A stretch of 64,000 bases of DNA from Falsibacillus albus (GCF_003668575.1 NZ_RCVZ01000010.1:82289-146288), one strand, 5' to 3'. Counted from the first letter of the stretch, positions 52,516 through 61,837 are shown. The notes: generated by a model from the letters alone, not told the origin. Program-made: numbers and translations.

Positions 52516-52651
52516 CCTACATATAAAATGCTTAATACTGCACGGAAACGTTACGGAAGATGAAGTGATTAACAAATTCTGAGCCAAATCCATAAACCTT
52601 TGTTAAAATGAATGAAGGTATTTGTATATTTATTACATCGGAGGTTTAAAT

Positions 52652-53284
52652 GTGAAAATAATCATCTCAATACTATCAGCCGTGATATTGTTCTCCTTAT
52701 CGGCATGTGGAATTTCATCTGGCAGTTCATCAGTAGATACTTCACAACAAAATCAATCACAAACGGATGCACCTAAAGTTTCAGATAGTAGTCCGCCATC
52801 AAATCATTCGAACACGAATGATTCAATTGAAAAGACTAGCCCAGCAGATACAGAAACTCCAGAGAATATAAAAAATGTAAAAGGTTTTACCGCCCTTGAT
52901 AATCAGTCTTTTGCAGTAAATTTCAAATCGTGGGGGAATGTTAATTTTGTATCGGGAAAAATTACAGGCGGCAATCACATACCGACCGTCTTTTATTTAA
53001 CCAATGCAAACGGAAACATTCTTTATAGCTTTGATGATGCACCTTTCCCCTATAATGTAGATGTTCAAGCAGTTTCATTTCAGGATGTAAACAAAGATGG
53101 ATTGAAAGATATCATCACCATCGTTTCTGATAACGAAAATGACGGAAAACGAATCGCTGCTGTTTGGTTACAGAATGCTGACAAAAAATTCACTTGTGAC
53201 CCGAAACTATTTCAAGAGATGAATGAGTCTAGAAACAATAAAGATATAAAAACCATCGCAGATTATCTTTCTAAAAAGTTCTAA
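52652..53284 (+). CDS. Lipoprotein with VCBS/FG-GAP-like segment
   Basis: A 210-residue lipoprotein. The signal peptide ends in SLSAC (Cys18), followed by a Ser/Thr/Gln/Asn-rich linker to about residue 75. The C-terminal domain has FLTNANGNILYSFDDAPFPY and FQDVNKDGLKDIITIV, an Asp-rich calcium-binding loop as in VCBS or FG-GAP repeats. GTG 52652 is chosen because GGAGG lies seven bases upstream. Anchored outside the membrane; the role is unknown. It converges with the glucosidase gene. Confidence 0.7.
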   Translation: MKIIISILSAVILFSLSACGISSGSSSVDTSQQNQSQTDAPKVSDSSPPSNHSNTNDSIEKTSPADTETPENIKNVKGFTALDNQSFAVNFKSWGNVNFVSGKITGGNHIPTVFYLTNANGNILYSFDDAPFPYNVDVQAVSFQDVNKDGLKDIITIVSDNENDGKRIAAVWLQNADKKFTCDPKLFQEMNESRNNKDIKTIADYLSKKF

Positions 53285-53347
53285 AAAAGCATTGGCAACG
53301 ATACTTCACCATATAGGGAATTTCTCTGTTAACAATAACTATAGAAG

Positions 53348-53383
53348 AAAAAAATGCCTATCAAGTGTGATAGGCATTTTTTT
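53348..53383. terminator. Bidirectional intrinsic terminator
   Basis: A 16-bp perfect stem with core ATGCCTATCA/TGATAGGCAT, flanked by A7 and T7, around loop AGTG. It lies between the converging lipoprotein and alpha-glucosidase genes, nearer the lipoprotein gene, and can serve both. Confidence 0.88.
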
Positions 53384-53461
53384 GGCTCTTTTTATTCATC
53401 ACTATAAGGATGAATATGATGTTTGTCTTTTTCACTCACAAGTAAGAAGTGTGCTTTTGAA

Positions 53462-55126
53462 TCATTTCACTCTGTAAACCCGGGCTTCATACGGCTTCAA
53501 ATTTAAGACCGGAGTCGCTGAATGACCTTCAACGTCTAAATTTGAAAGAAGTAGACGATCGCTTTCAACCTTGAAACTTAAGTCGATGGAAAGTGCAGGT
53601 TTATCACTCAAATTTGTGACAATGACGACTTTTTCATTGTCCAGCGTTCGTGTATATGCATAGATTTGACTATCTTCAGGAAGCAATAGATCGTACGTTC
53701 CATACGTGAAAACGTCGTTTGATTTTTTTAATTTGATCAGTTGTTTATAAAAATTCAATACAGAATTTTCATCCTTCAGCTCTGCTTCTACGTTGATTTC
53801 CTTGTAGTTGGGGTTTACGCCCAGCCAAGGTGTGCCAGTCGTAAAGCCGGCATTCTCTTCACCGTTCCAATGCATCGGGGTGCGGGAGTTGTCGCGGGCG
53901 GTTGCCCAAATATTTTCCATGATTTCTTCGTGGGGCACACCATCCTCGCGTTTGATGCGATACATATTTTTAATCGCGACATCATTGTATTCTTCAATCG
54001 TATTGAATTTTACATTCGTCATGCCGAGCTCTTGTCCCTGATAAATGAATGGTGTGCCCTGCATCAAGAAGTACATTGTAGCGAAAGCGGTTGCACTTTC
54101 ACGCCAAAACTCCTTGTCATTTCCCCAGGTCGACACAACACGTGCCTTATCGTGATTTTCAATGAACAACGCATTCCAACCGGAACCTTCCAAGCTCTTT
54201 TGCCATCTGGAAAGACATTCCTTCAGCTCGACGATATCCAGCTCTTTTTTCTTTTCAGCGTCCCAAAGACTTAAATGCTCGAATTGGAAAATCATATTGA
54301 ACTTCCCTTTATCCTCATCGACCCATTGATCGATTTCATCGACACTGACGCCATTTGCTTCTCCGACCGTCATGATATCGTATTTGGAAAACGTCTCATC
54401 CTTCAATTCCTGAAGGTACTTCTGAATCCCCTGAACATTCATATGCTTGTCAAAGGAAGAAACATATTTCAGTCCTTCCGGGTTCGCCATATCTTTAAGT
54501 CCGTCTTCCTTCATAATATGACTGATTGCGTCGACCCGGAATCCGTCGATGCCTTTATCAAGCCACCAATTGATCATATTGTAAAGCTCGCTCCGCACTT
54601 CCGGGTTCTTCCAATTTAGATCGGGCTGTTTGCGTGAGAATATATGCAAATAATATTGTTCGGTCTTTTCATCGTATTCCCAGGCAGATCCGCTGAAAAT
54701 GCTTTCCCAGTTATTCGGCTCTTGACCAGCCTTCCCGTCGCGCCAAATATACCAATCGCGCTTCGGGTTATCTCTTGAGGATCTCGATTCAATGAACCAC
54801 GGATGTTCATCACTCGTATGGTTGATGACCAAATCGATGATCAGCTTCATGCCTCGGTTATGAACTTCTTTCATCAACTGATCGAAATCATCCATATTAC
54901 CGAAATCAGTCATGATGTCCTGGTAATCACTGATATCATAGCCGTTATCATCATTTGGTGATTTATACATCGGACAGATCCAAATGACATCGATTCCCAA
55001 ATCTTTAATGTAATCCAGCTTGGAGATCATACCTTGCAAATCACCGATTCCATCGCCGTTCGAATCCATGAAGCTTCTCGGATATACTTGATATGCTACC
55101 GCTTCTTTCCACCATAATTTCTTCAT
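53462..55126 (-). CDS. GH13 alpha-glucosidase
   Basis: A 554-residue GH13 subfamily 31-type enzyme. It starts with WWKEAVAYQVYPRSFMDSNG. Region I is DLVINHTS, region II GFRVDAISHI (nucleophile Asp), region III VGEANG (acid Glu) and region IV IENHDKARVVS (Asp). The residue after the nucleophile is Ala rather than Val; in this family Val favours alpha-1,6 and Ala or Thr favours alpha-1,4 substrates, so maltose-type or similar short sugars are likely. No signal peptide: it acts on sugars brought in by the adjacent importer. Confidence 0.9.
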   Translation of the reverse strand: MKKLWWKEAVAYQVYPRSFMDSNGDGIGDLQGMISKLDYIKDLGIDVIWICPMYKSPNDDNGYDISDYQDIMTDFGNMDDFDQLMKEVHNRGMKLIIDLVINHTSDEHPWFIESRSSRDNPKRDWYIWRDGKAGQEPNNWESIFSGSAWEYDEKTEQYYLHIFSRKQPDLNWKNPEVRSELYNMINWWLDKGIDGFRVDAISHIMKEDGLKDMANPEGLKYVSSFDKHMNVQGIQKYLQELKDETFSKYDIMTVGEANGVSVDEIDQWVDEDKGKFNMIFQFEHLSLWDAEKKKELDIVELKECLSRWQKSLEGSGWNALFIENHDKARVVSTWGNDKEFWRESATAFATMYFLMQGTPFIYQGQELGMTNVKFNTIEEYNDVAIKNMYRIKREDGVPHEEIMENIWATARDNSRTPMHWNGEENAGFTTGTPWLGVNPNYKEINVEAELKDENSVLNFYKQLIKLKKSNDVFTYGTYDLLLPEDSQIYAYTRTLDNEKVVIVTNLSDKPALSIDLSFKVESDRLLLSNLDVEGHSATPVLNLKPYEARVYRVK

Positions 55127-55196
55127 CTATATCCTCTCTCTCGTGAAAAAACTTATATTTAATGCGCTTTTTTACAAATAAACGCCTATTACTCTA

Positions 55197-56012
55197 TTAT
55201 TTTACAGCGCCATCCGAAATTCCTTTAATTATTTCACGCTGTGCAAAGAAGTACCCGATGATGACAGGAATGATCGCGATCGTCAATCCAGCAAGTGCAA
55301 GGTGCCACTGCTTTGTATACTCTCCGAAGAAGAAGAACATCCTTAACGGGATCGTTTGCATCCCCTCCTGGTTGATGACCAAGGATGGGAGTAGATAGTC
55401 ATTCCAAATCCAGATGGTATTGAGGATTCCCACGGTCACCGTAATTGGTTTCAACATTGGGAAAATGATATACCAAAACGTTTGGAATTTATTGCAGCCA
55501 TCCATTTTGGCCGCTTCATCCAATGTTTTTGGAATGCCGTTCAACGTTCCGTGATACAAGAAAATCGATAAACTGCTTCCGAAACCGAGATACATGAAAA
55601 TCAGTCCGATACGATTAAGCATCTGGAACTTTCCAAATATCGTTACAAGCGGAATCATCACTGATTGGAAAGGAATCAACATGGCAGCGACAAAAATGAA
55701 GAATAACACACCACTCATTTTTCCTTTATTCCGTGATAGGGCATAAGCTGCCATTGATGAAAAAATGATGATGATGGCAACGCTGATAACCGTGATCAGC
55801 AAGGAATTCAAAAAGGTTTTGATGAATTCAAGCTGATTGAATGCTTCAATATAATTGTCAAGATTGAATGCCTTAGGCAATTTCAGAACATCCGTGAATA
55901 TTTCTTTCTTGGATTTCAAGGAGTTGACAATCATCAAATAAAAAGGTGAAAGCCATAATAGGGCGAGGATGACGCCGATGATCTCGATGATATAATATTT
56001 CTTTCTGCCCAT
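55197..56012 (-). CDS. ABC sugar permease, MalG type
   Basis: A 271-residue permease with six membrane segments; the coupling loop is LDEAAKMDGCNKFQTFW. The start overlaps the MalF-type gene by one base. Ends 70 bases before the glucosidase start. Confidence 0.9.
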   Translation of the reverse strand: MGRKKYYIIEIIGVILALLWLSPFYLMIVNSLKSKKEIFTDVLKLPKAFNLDNYIEAFNQLEFIKTFLNSLLITVISVAIIIIFSSMAAYALSRNKGKMSGVLFFIFVAAMLIPFQSVMIPLVTIFGKFQMLNRIGLIFMYLGFGSSLSIFLYHGTLNGIPKTLDEAAKMDGCNKFQTFWYIIFPMLKPITVTVGILNTIWIWNDYLLPSLVINQEGMQTIPLRMFFFFGEYTKQWHLALAGLTIAIIPVIIGYFFAQREIIKGISDGAVK

Positions 56013-56872
56013 TACATTTCAACCTCCCTTTTCTTGCTGAAGTAAACCTGTGTCAATGAAATGATCGCCACAATGACGAAGAAGATGACCGCTTTTGCTT
56101 GTGCATAAGCCATTTGGTTTTCACCGAAGGCCGTCTGGAAGATTTCCATCGCCACCATTTGCGTGGATTTGAATGGTCCTCCCCCTGTCAATGAAAGGTT
56201 CTGATCATATAATTTAAACGAATTTGATAATGTCAAGAACATGCTGACCGTGAAGGCTGGTGCAACCAATGGGAAAATGATATACCGGAACCGCTGAAAT
56301 GCATTTGCCCCATCGATATCAGCAGCTTCCAACAGCTCCTGTGGAAGACCTTCCAAATAAGCGATGTAGATAACCATGATGTAGCCGGACATCTGCCAAC
56401 TCATGAGAATCACCAGTCCCCAGAATCCTGTCTGAGTCGTTGAAAGCCATCCTTTTAATGCTTCGACACCAATTACGTCGCCAACGCTTGCAAAAACTTT
56501 GATGAAAATGAATTGCCAGATGAAACCTAAAATTAAACCACCGATCAAGTTCGGCATGAAGAAGATCGTTCTCAAGAATTTGCTTGTCTTAATTTTAGAT
56601 GTCACCACTAATGCCAAAGAAAGTCCGATGACATTGATTAGAATGATTGAAGCGACAGAAAATTTGACTGTGAACCATAAAGATTTACCAAATTCATCAT
56701 CATGAAGCATTTTTATATAGTTATCGAATCCGACGAAATTTCCGCTTGTGATCCCGTTCCAGTCTGTAAAGGAATAATAAACCCCGAATAAGAGCGGCAC
56801 GATGACAACAAGTGTCAAAGCAATGAGAACAGGTGCGAGAAATAACCAATAGGATAGATCGCGAGTACGCAT
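56012..56872 (-). CDS. ABC sugar permease, MalF type
   Basis: A 286-residue permease with six membrane segments; the N-terminal part is LSYWLFLAPVLIALTLVVIV and the coupling loop LLEAADIDGANAFQRFRYI. ATG 56872 is chosen because GGAGGT lies upstream; a longer frame has no site. Pairs with the MalG-type gene. Confidence 0.9.
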   Translation of the reverse strand: MRTRDLSYWLFLAPVLIALTLVVIVPLLFGVYYSFTDWNGITSGNFVGFDNYIKMLHDDEFGKSLWFTVKFSVASIILINVIGLSLALVVTSKIKTSKFLRTIFFMPNLIGGLILGFIWQFIFIKVFASVGDVIGVEALKGWLSTTQTGFWGLVILMSWQMSGYIMVIYIAYLEGLPQELLEAADIDGANAFQRFRYIIFPLVAPAFTVSMFLTLSNSFKLYDQNLSLTGGGPFKSTQMVAMEIFQTAFGENQMAYAQAKAVIFFVIVAIISLTQVYFSKKREVEM

Positions 56873-56993
56873 ATGAATACCTCCAAAACATTTCAGTCTA
56901 TATATCTGGATGAAAGGAACATTTATTAGCAAAACAAAGTAGCAGGAACCTCTTCTGCTACTTTGTTCACATTTCAACTATTCAATGGAATGA

Positions 56994-58277
56994 TTATTTA
57001 CGTGCAACTTCCCAAGCTTTTTGAGAATCTTTCACAACTTCATCCCAGCTTGCTTTTCCGCTTAGGTATTTTTGGATGTCCGCTCCGAGTGTGTCCATTC
57101 CCCACCCGCTTGGATAGCCCATGAATACCCAGCCGATTGTGTTTCCGCTTTGTGCATATTGATAGATTTCTTTAGAAATTGGATCTTGGATTTTATCCAG
57201 ATCATATCCTTTGTATGCAGGAATGAATTTGAAATCTTGCAATACGGCTTTCTTTCCTTCGTCAGAAGTGTATAACCAATCCAAGAATTTCTTGGATTCA
57301 GCTACAACTTTTTTGTCTTTGTTTTTGTTGACTGCCCAGTACATTGGAATTCCTACAGGAACAGCGTCTTCTTTGTAGCCTTGAACCGGGATTGGCAGAA
57401 GTCCTACGTTATTTTGTGCAAGATCTTCATCGATTCCAGCGATAGAACCGTATACCCAGTTTCCTTGCTGAATCATCGCCACTTTTCCAGTGGAGAATAA
57501 TTCTTCAACCTGCTGAGAGTAATCAAGGCTTACAGTCGGCTGTACAGAGTATTTATTTTGAAGATCGATGAAGTTTTTCATTGCATCACCATATTTGAAA
57601 TCAACTTTTTTTGCATTGAATGCATTCAATACATTGTTATCAAATTCCGGTGCCAAGAACGCATTTGACAAATGTAAACCAGTTACCCAAGTTTCTTTTC
57701 CTGGGAGTGCGAATACTGCTTTGATGCCCAAATCTTTCTTTTGTGAATCCAGCTTTTCTACTGCCGCTTGCAGGCTGTTGAAGTCTTTGATGTCTTCAGG
57801 ATTGATGCCTGCTTTTTTGAAGATCGCTTTGTTATAGATTAAACCGTAGCCTTCTTGGTTGTAAGGGACACCAAGCACCTTGCCATCTTTCTTAACGCCT
57901 TCAAGTGTTCCATCAAGCGCGTTTTCTGCTGCTTTCGTATCTGAAAGGTCGGCTAATTTCGCTTCCCAATCTTTTACGTCCTGAGGACCACCAACGTTAA
58001 AGATTGCTGGCTCTTTGCCAGAAGCAAATTTAGATTTTAAAGCGACACCGTAATCTTGGCCGCCTCCGACAGTTGTGATATTGATATGGACGTTTGGATG
58101 CTCTTTTTCATATTTCTTGACTAAATCTTCGAATTGCTTCTTGAATTCGACTTTAAATTGGAAAACATCCAAAGTTACTTCATCCTTGCCGCCTGAATTA
58201 GACGAACAACCTGTCAGCGCAACACTTAAAAGTAGTAATGCTGAGAAAATGACTGCTACTATTTTTTTTCCTTTCAT
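56994..58277 (-). CDS. ABC sugar-binding lipoprotein, MalE type
   Basis: A 427-residue family 1 binding protein. The lipoprotein signal ends in SVALTGC. Motifs: HPNVHINITTVGGGQDYG, LADLSDTKAAENALDGTLEG and YNQEGYGLIYNKAIFKKAGI. ATG 58277 is chosen from the basic MKGKK start, GGGGGA upstream and the usual signal length. First gene of the importer-glucosidase operon. Its ATPase is not encoded here. Confidence 0.9.
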   Translation of the reverse strand: MKGKKIVAVIFSALLLLSVALTGCSSNSGGKDEVTLDVFQFKVEFKKQFEDLVKKYEKEHPNVHINITTVGGGQDYGVALKSKFASGKEPAIFNVGGPQDVKDWEAKLADLSDTKAAENALDGTLEGVKKDGKVLGVPYNQEGYGLIYNKAIFKKAGINPEDIKDFNSLQAAVEKLDSQKKDLGIKAVFALPGKETWVTGLHLSNAFLAPEFDNNVLNAFNAKKVDFKYGDAMKNFIDLQNKYSVQPTVSLDYSQQVEELFSTGKVAMIQQGNWVYGSIAGIDEDLAQNNVGLLPIPVQGYKEDAVPVGIPMYWAVNKNKDKKVVAESKKFLDWLYTSDEGKKAVLQDFKFIPAYKGYDLDKIQDPISKEIYQYAQSGNTIGWVFMGYPSGWGMDTLGADIQKYLSGKASWDEVVKDSQKAWEVARK

Positions 58278-58314
58278 CGTAAATCCCCCATTAAAATTTA
58301 TTGAGTGCATCTTA

Positions 58315-58328
58315 CGAAACCGTTTGCA
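58315..58328 (-). promoter_or_regulatory. LacI/CcpA-type operator, proximal copy
   Basis: TGCAAACGGTTTCG on the minus strand shares a 13-base core with the distal copy (58441-58454). It lies 38 bases before the binding-protein start, within the leader. Confidence 0.6.
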
Positions 58329-58440
58329 CAAAATAGCAAAAATGAGTGATGGGATTTTTATATTGGCTAAGTACACCTTTTTGTATCCACATCATACAAA
58401 TTCTGCTATCTTTTCATTCAAGTTTTTATGCAATCGGGTG

Positions 58441-58454
58441 TGAAACCGTTTGCA
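58441..58454 (-). promoter_or_regulatory. LacI/CcpA-type operator, distal copy
   Basis: TGCAAACGGTTTCA is fully consistent with the TGNAANCGNTNNCA pattern of CcpA cre sites and of MalR-type LacI repressors. It sits just downstream of the -10 box at 58471, where binding would block transcription. The two copies are 126 bases apart, which would also permit a loop. Confidence 0.7.
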
Positions 58455-58470
58455 CTAACTTGACGAATTT

Positions 58471-58500
58471 AATATATCACATAATTTTAAACTTGTACAA
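58471..58500 (-). promoter_or_regulatory. Sigma-A promoter of the alpha-glucoside operon
   Basis: On the minus strand -35 TTGTAC (58495-58500) and -10 TATATT (58471-58476) are 18 bases apart. The distal operator begins 16 bases downstream of the -10. Confidence 0.6.
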
Positions 58501-58585
58501 TAGAAAATTTTTAAAATATTTTTCAACGAAATATTGTCCCAGTGAAATGGTATAATTATGTTTAAAAACTAGATGTGGTGAACCT

Positions 58586-59197
58586 ATGAAAAAATCCTTT
58601 ATTCTTTCATTTATTGTTTCACAGACAATTTATATCCTGATGCTTCCAGTCATCATCCATTTATTCTCGTATATACATCCTGTTGCTTTTGCTGTCATAT
58701 GGGCATTCTTGACCTTTACCGTCACCTTTCTGGTATTGTCAGTGCGCAACCACAAAATTGTCATCCCCTATTATTTGTTTTTCATCATCATGCTTATGTA
58801 TACATGTGCATTGCTGGTGCTGCTATTCGTCCGGCCAAGCAACCAAAATTATGACAACTGGAACCTGGTGCCGTTTCAAACAATCAAGTTCTTCATATCA
58901 GGACGCGTTCCGCTCCTTGTGGAATTTTATAATTTGACCGCCAACGTCATTCTTTTCGTTCCATATGGAATCTTCCTATTAATTAAGAAATCCCGCGATG
59001 GATTGTCTTTATTCAGTCTAGTATTCTACCCGCTCACAGCGATTTCCATGATTGAAATCATGCAGCACTTGACACATAGAGGAAGTCTGGACATCGATGA
59101 TCTCATCCTCAATATGTGCGGTGTATTTCTAGGGTTTGCGTTCTATCCGCTATTTAAGCGTGTAATCCAGATCAAAAAGAAAAAAACGAAAAAATGA
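58586..59197 (+). CDS. VanZ-family membrane protein
   Basis: A 203-residue membrane protein with about five membrane segments. VanZ motifs are NWNLVPFQTIKFFISG, LTANVILFVPYGIFLLIK and a late LDIDDLILNMCGVFLGFA. VanZ-like proteins are linked to resistance to glycopeptides in some cases, though most chromosomal ones have no known role. The C-terminus is lysine-rich. Divergent from the glucoside operon. Confidence 0.87.
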   Translation: MKKSFILSFIVSQTIYILMLPVIIHLFSYIHPVAFAVIWAFLTFTVTFLVLSVRNHKIVIPYYLFFIIMLMYTCALLVLLFVRPSNQNYDNWNLVPFQTIKFFISGRVPLLVEFYNLTANVILFVPYGIFLLIKKSRDGLSLFSLVFYPLTAISMIEIMQHLTHRGSLDIDDLILNMCGVFLGFAFYPLFKRVIQIKKKKTKK

Positions 59198-59265
59198 AGC
59201 AGTTTGTCCAAGCATTTTCATAGCTCGTGAATATACTGAAAAAAAGCTTGAGACGAGGCTTTATT

Positions 59266-59658
59266 ATGTTAGTCAAAAAAATCATATCAACCGGTTTGCG
59301 CTACAGGGGGATACCCTATGTATTCAATGCTCCTCCCTTTCAGGCCTCTACATTCGATTGCAGCTCATTTATCCAGTACATCTTTCAAAAAAATGGGATC
59401 AAATTGCCGAGGAATTCGCGCCGGCAATTTATGGCCGGCAAAAGAGTAGGATTAGAAAACATCCGGGAAGGTGATCTCCTATTTTTCACGACGGAATCAA
59501 GAAAACATAAAAGAGGCATTAAAAAAATCGGACATGTCGCCTTATACATTGGCCGCAATAAGATGCTGCATACCACCCGTGATGCCGGACTAGTCCATAT
59601 CGCACCATTGGATGATTATTGGCGTTCCGTCTTCATAGGCGCAAAACGCATCATTTAA
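59266..59658 (+). CDS. NlpC/P60 family cysteine peptidase, short
   Basis: A 130-residue protein that is just the catalytic domain. Cys is in FDCSSFIQYIFQKNGI, His in IGHVALYIGRNKMLH, with GDLLFFTT before it. No signal peptide is visible and SH3 domains are absent, unlike cell-wall hydrolases of this family. ATG 59266 is chosen from GACGAGGC upstream. It follows the VanZ-like gene by 68 bases and could share its transcript. Confidence 0.82.
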   Translation: MLVKKIISTGLRYRGIPYVFNAPPFQASTFDCSSFIQYIFQKNGIKLPRNSRRQFMAGKRVGLENIREGDLLFFTTESRKHKRGIKKIGHVALYIGRNKMLHTTRDAGLVHIAPLDDYWRSVFIGAKRII

Positions 59659-59695
59659 AAAGCAGTGAAATCATACATCTGATTTCACTGCTTTT
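59657..59695. terminator. Intrinsic terminator
   Basis: AAAAGCAGTGAAATCA pairs with TGATTTCACTGCTTTT, a 16-bp perfect stem with a 6-base loop. It lies directly after the NlpC/P60 stop and faces the converging lipoprotein gene. Confidence 0.85.
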
Positions 59696-59725
59696 GGATT
59701 AAATAAGCATATCATTTACTTATCT

Positions 59726-60946
59726 TTATTTATCATCAATGTTTATGAATACAGTTTTCGTGCTGTCCAGGATTCCATCTGATTTTAAGCCAACGACCCA
59801 TGAATCGGATTGTTCATCGTATGCAAGGCGCCCAATGCCCGGGTTCCGGTTGTTTTTATTTTTTGCCAGTGCTTTTCGGACCACTTCAGATTCGGATAAA
59901 TCCGCATTTTTCGGTTTATAATCAGGCAGCACAGTGACATACACCGCTGTCCCTCTTCCTGGGAGTGAATCCAGGATAAAACCGGTAGAATCAACGATGA
60001 CCCGCTGTCCCTGCTTTAATTTTTTGGCTGCATCTTTAAATTTGTAAATGGTGGACCCGACCATAAAGTCCCCATCTCCAACGGAAAGGATGATCTGTCC
60101 TTTTTTTACCGGCTGATCCGTATATTTTTCCTTTGGATACTCGACATCCGGCTCCCCTTTTCTTGGAACCATCCGGCCTTGTTGTTTGAAATGAAATTTT
60201 CTGTCCGGAAATTGTTTACGAAGCATATCTTGTTGTTTTTTGGTGATGAAATTGTGGGCGATTTTCACGCTGCCATCAATTGTATTTACGCTCACTGCTG
60301 AAAAGGCTGAATTTAATTGAATATCACTATCTCTTTTTAAATCGTTGAGCGCTTTTACTACCTTGCTATTGAGTTGATTATTCTCTGCCATCGTATGAGG
60401 AGTGTAGAAAATGTAAATATACTTCGCATTAATCTCACCGGCATCGACTTTCGCCTGAAGACCATCAACAAGTTTTTTTAACTTGTCATCTGCTTTCTTG
60501 ATTCCGATCCATAATCCAGCCTGTTTATCTCCACTCGACTGATTCTCAAAAAATATGACCCCTGCTTGATCGAACCCTTGATGGCTTCCATAAATTTTAT
60601 TCGCCAAAGGAATGGCGATCTGTCCTTCCACTTGCTGGACAGATAAATCTTCTGCCAATTCTTTGGTCGCTTTGCCGTATACTCCTTCCTTAAACTCTTT
60701 TTCTTCCATGATCTTTGTAATGATTTCTTCTCTCTTAGCCGAGTTTCCCTTGTTTGGCTTTAATTTTGCAATGATCGGGCGTCCGCTTACGACCTTGATG
60801 GTGTTCCAGCCTGACTTGTTTTCAGGGCTTTTCGTATCCTTTTCTTGATTTGAAGCATCTGCGCTTTTCACTTGATGATCAAGCTCCTTAGTGCCGCATC
60901 CAGTCAAAACAAGACTCAAAACTAATATTCCTATGAATTTTTTCAT
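59726..60946 (-). CDS. Lipoprotein, unknown; possible DUF3221-like C-terminus
   Basis: A 406-residue lipoprotein with signal LVLTGC (Cys18). A globular region of about 200 residues follows (AGLWIGIKKADDKLKKLVDG, IYIFYTPHTMAENNQLNSKV). The stretch GQIILSVGDGDFMVGSTIY to KLKQGQRVIVD (about residues 285-320) resembles the DUF3221/OB-like fold. The final part ends in VVGLKSDGILD. ATG 60946 is chosen with GGAGGA upstream. The role is unknown. Confidence 0.6.
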   Translation of the reverse strand: MKKFIGILVLSLVLTGCGTKELDHQVKSADASNQEKDTKSPENKSGWNTIKVVSGRPIIAKLKPNKGNSAKREEIITKIMEEKEFKEGVYGKATKELAEDLSVQQVEGQIAIPLANKIYGSHQGFDQAGVIFFENQSSGDKQAGLWIGIKKADDKLKKLVDGLQAKVDAGEINAKYIYIFYTPHTMAENNQLNSKVVKALNDLKRDSDIQLNSAFSAVSVNTIDGSVKIAHNFITKKQQDMLRKQFPDRKFHFKQQGRMVPRKGEPDVEYPKEKYTDQPVKKGQIILSVGDGDFMVGSTIYKFKDAAKKLKQGQRVIVDSTGFILDSLPGRGTAVYVTVLPDYKPKNADLSESEVVRKALAKNKNNRNPGIGRLAYDEQSDSWVVGLKSDGILDSTKTVFINIDDK

Positions 60947-61136
60947 CAAATTCCTCCATACTTTTATGTACTAATAGGACGGAACAGATGGATAAAGGTT
61001 ACATATATATCTTATTTCAAATGAAAATCCACAAAATCCACATTATCATCACCCTATTTGTCCAAGCCTTATTTGTATAAAAGAATAGTATAGTGTGAGG
61101 ACCTCTAACAGTTTTTTTTGGAAAGGAGGTGTTTAG

Positions 61137-61496
61137 ATGATAGCGAGTCTTTCAAGTAATATTCCACGCACTGTGCTTGTTGGCCACCAGCAGGCTTTTA
61201 ACGTTTGTGCAGTCACTTCCGGAGATCCTGATTTGCCTTCAAGAGTGGTTGTAACATTAGAAAAACCCTCTCAAAAAGATGATTTTGATTTATATATCAA
61301 TGTCGGAGGAGAATTTATACCGATTGTATTCAATGACATCGGTATATTCATTTTTGAAGAACCTGTTTTAAATAGCTGTATTCTCTCATTTATCACGTTT
61401 AATAAAGCAGGAAAGTATCTATTTAATCTTGATTTGGTTTCTGATGAAGGAAATATACCACTTGCAAATCTGCCCATTCAAGTAAAGGCTGTTTAA
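61137..61496 (+). CDS. Small hypothetical protein, beta-rich
   Basis: A 119-residue protein without signal peptide or membrane segment. It is almost all beta strands (TVLVGHQQAFNVCAV, RVVVTLEK, FDLYINVGGEFIPIVF, ILSFITFNKAGKYLFNLDLV), like a small immunoglobulin- or jelly-roll fold. The ribosome site AAAGGAGGTG is very strong. It precedes the next small gene by 39 bases, same strand. Possibly a spore or surface protein, but this is a guess from fold and expression signals only. Confidence 0.55.
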   Translation: MIASLSSNIPRTVLVGHQQAFNVCAVTSGDPDLPSRVVVTLEKPSQKDDFDLYINVGGEFIPIVFNDIGIFIFEEPVLNSCILSFITFNKAGKYLFNLDLVSDEGNIPLANLPIQVKAV

Positions 61497-61535
61497 AAAT
61501 AAAAAGCAAGATTTTTAATAGGAGGTGAGAATGAT

Positions 61536-61736
61536 ATGTTTAGATTAGGAGACTATATTCGTGTCTATTCAGCAGGCAATACGATTGGTACGGGTATCTT
61601 TCTAAAGTTTGCAACCGAAGAAGAACTGCTTGCGCCAACATCGGCTCTTGTTTGGCTTGATGAGAGTGATTTGTCAATGCATGTAACGGACCTTGCCACA
61701 ATCAATATTCAAAAGTTGAACTATTCAAACAAATAA
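61536..61736 (+). CDS. Small hypothetical protein
   Basis: A 66-residue protein with short strands (DYIRVYSAGNTIGTGIFLKF, then SALVWLDESDLSMHVTDL), similar to small SH3-like folds. TAGGAGGTGAG precedes ATG 61536. It forms a two-gene unit with the preceding small gene. No family is recognised. Confidence 0.55.
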   Translation: MFRLGDYIRVYSAGNTIGTGIFLKFATEEELLAPTSALVWLDESDLSMHVTDLATINIQKLNYSNK

Positions 61737-61775
61737 GTACTGAAGGCATCACAGTAATACCATACCATGTCTAAT

Positions 61776-61837
61776 CAGTCTTAAAATTATTTTATCGGGT
61801 GGAAATCAGTCTTAAAATTATTTTATCGGGTGGAAAT
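61776..61837. repeat. 31-bp perfect tandem duplication
   Basis: Two identical copies of 31 bases (start CAGTCTTAAAATTATTTTAT, end GGTGGAAAT) lie head to tail, and CAGT begins a third. The repeated unit includes the left arm of the terminator that follows, so the arm occurs twice and the right arm once. Confidence 0.9.

Noticed and set aside
61776-61837. Possible CRISPR-like repeat
   Set aside because: Two adjacent identical units without spacers and no cas genes; a simple tandem duplication explains it.
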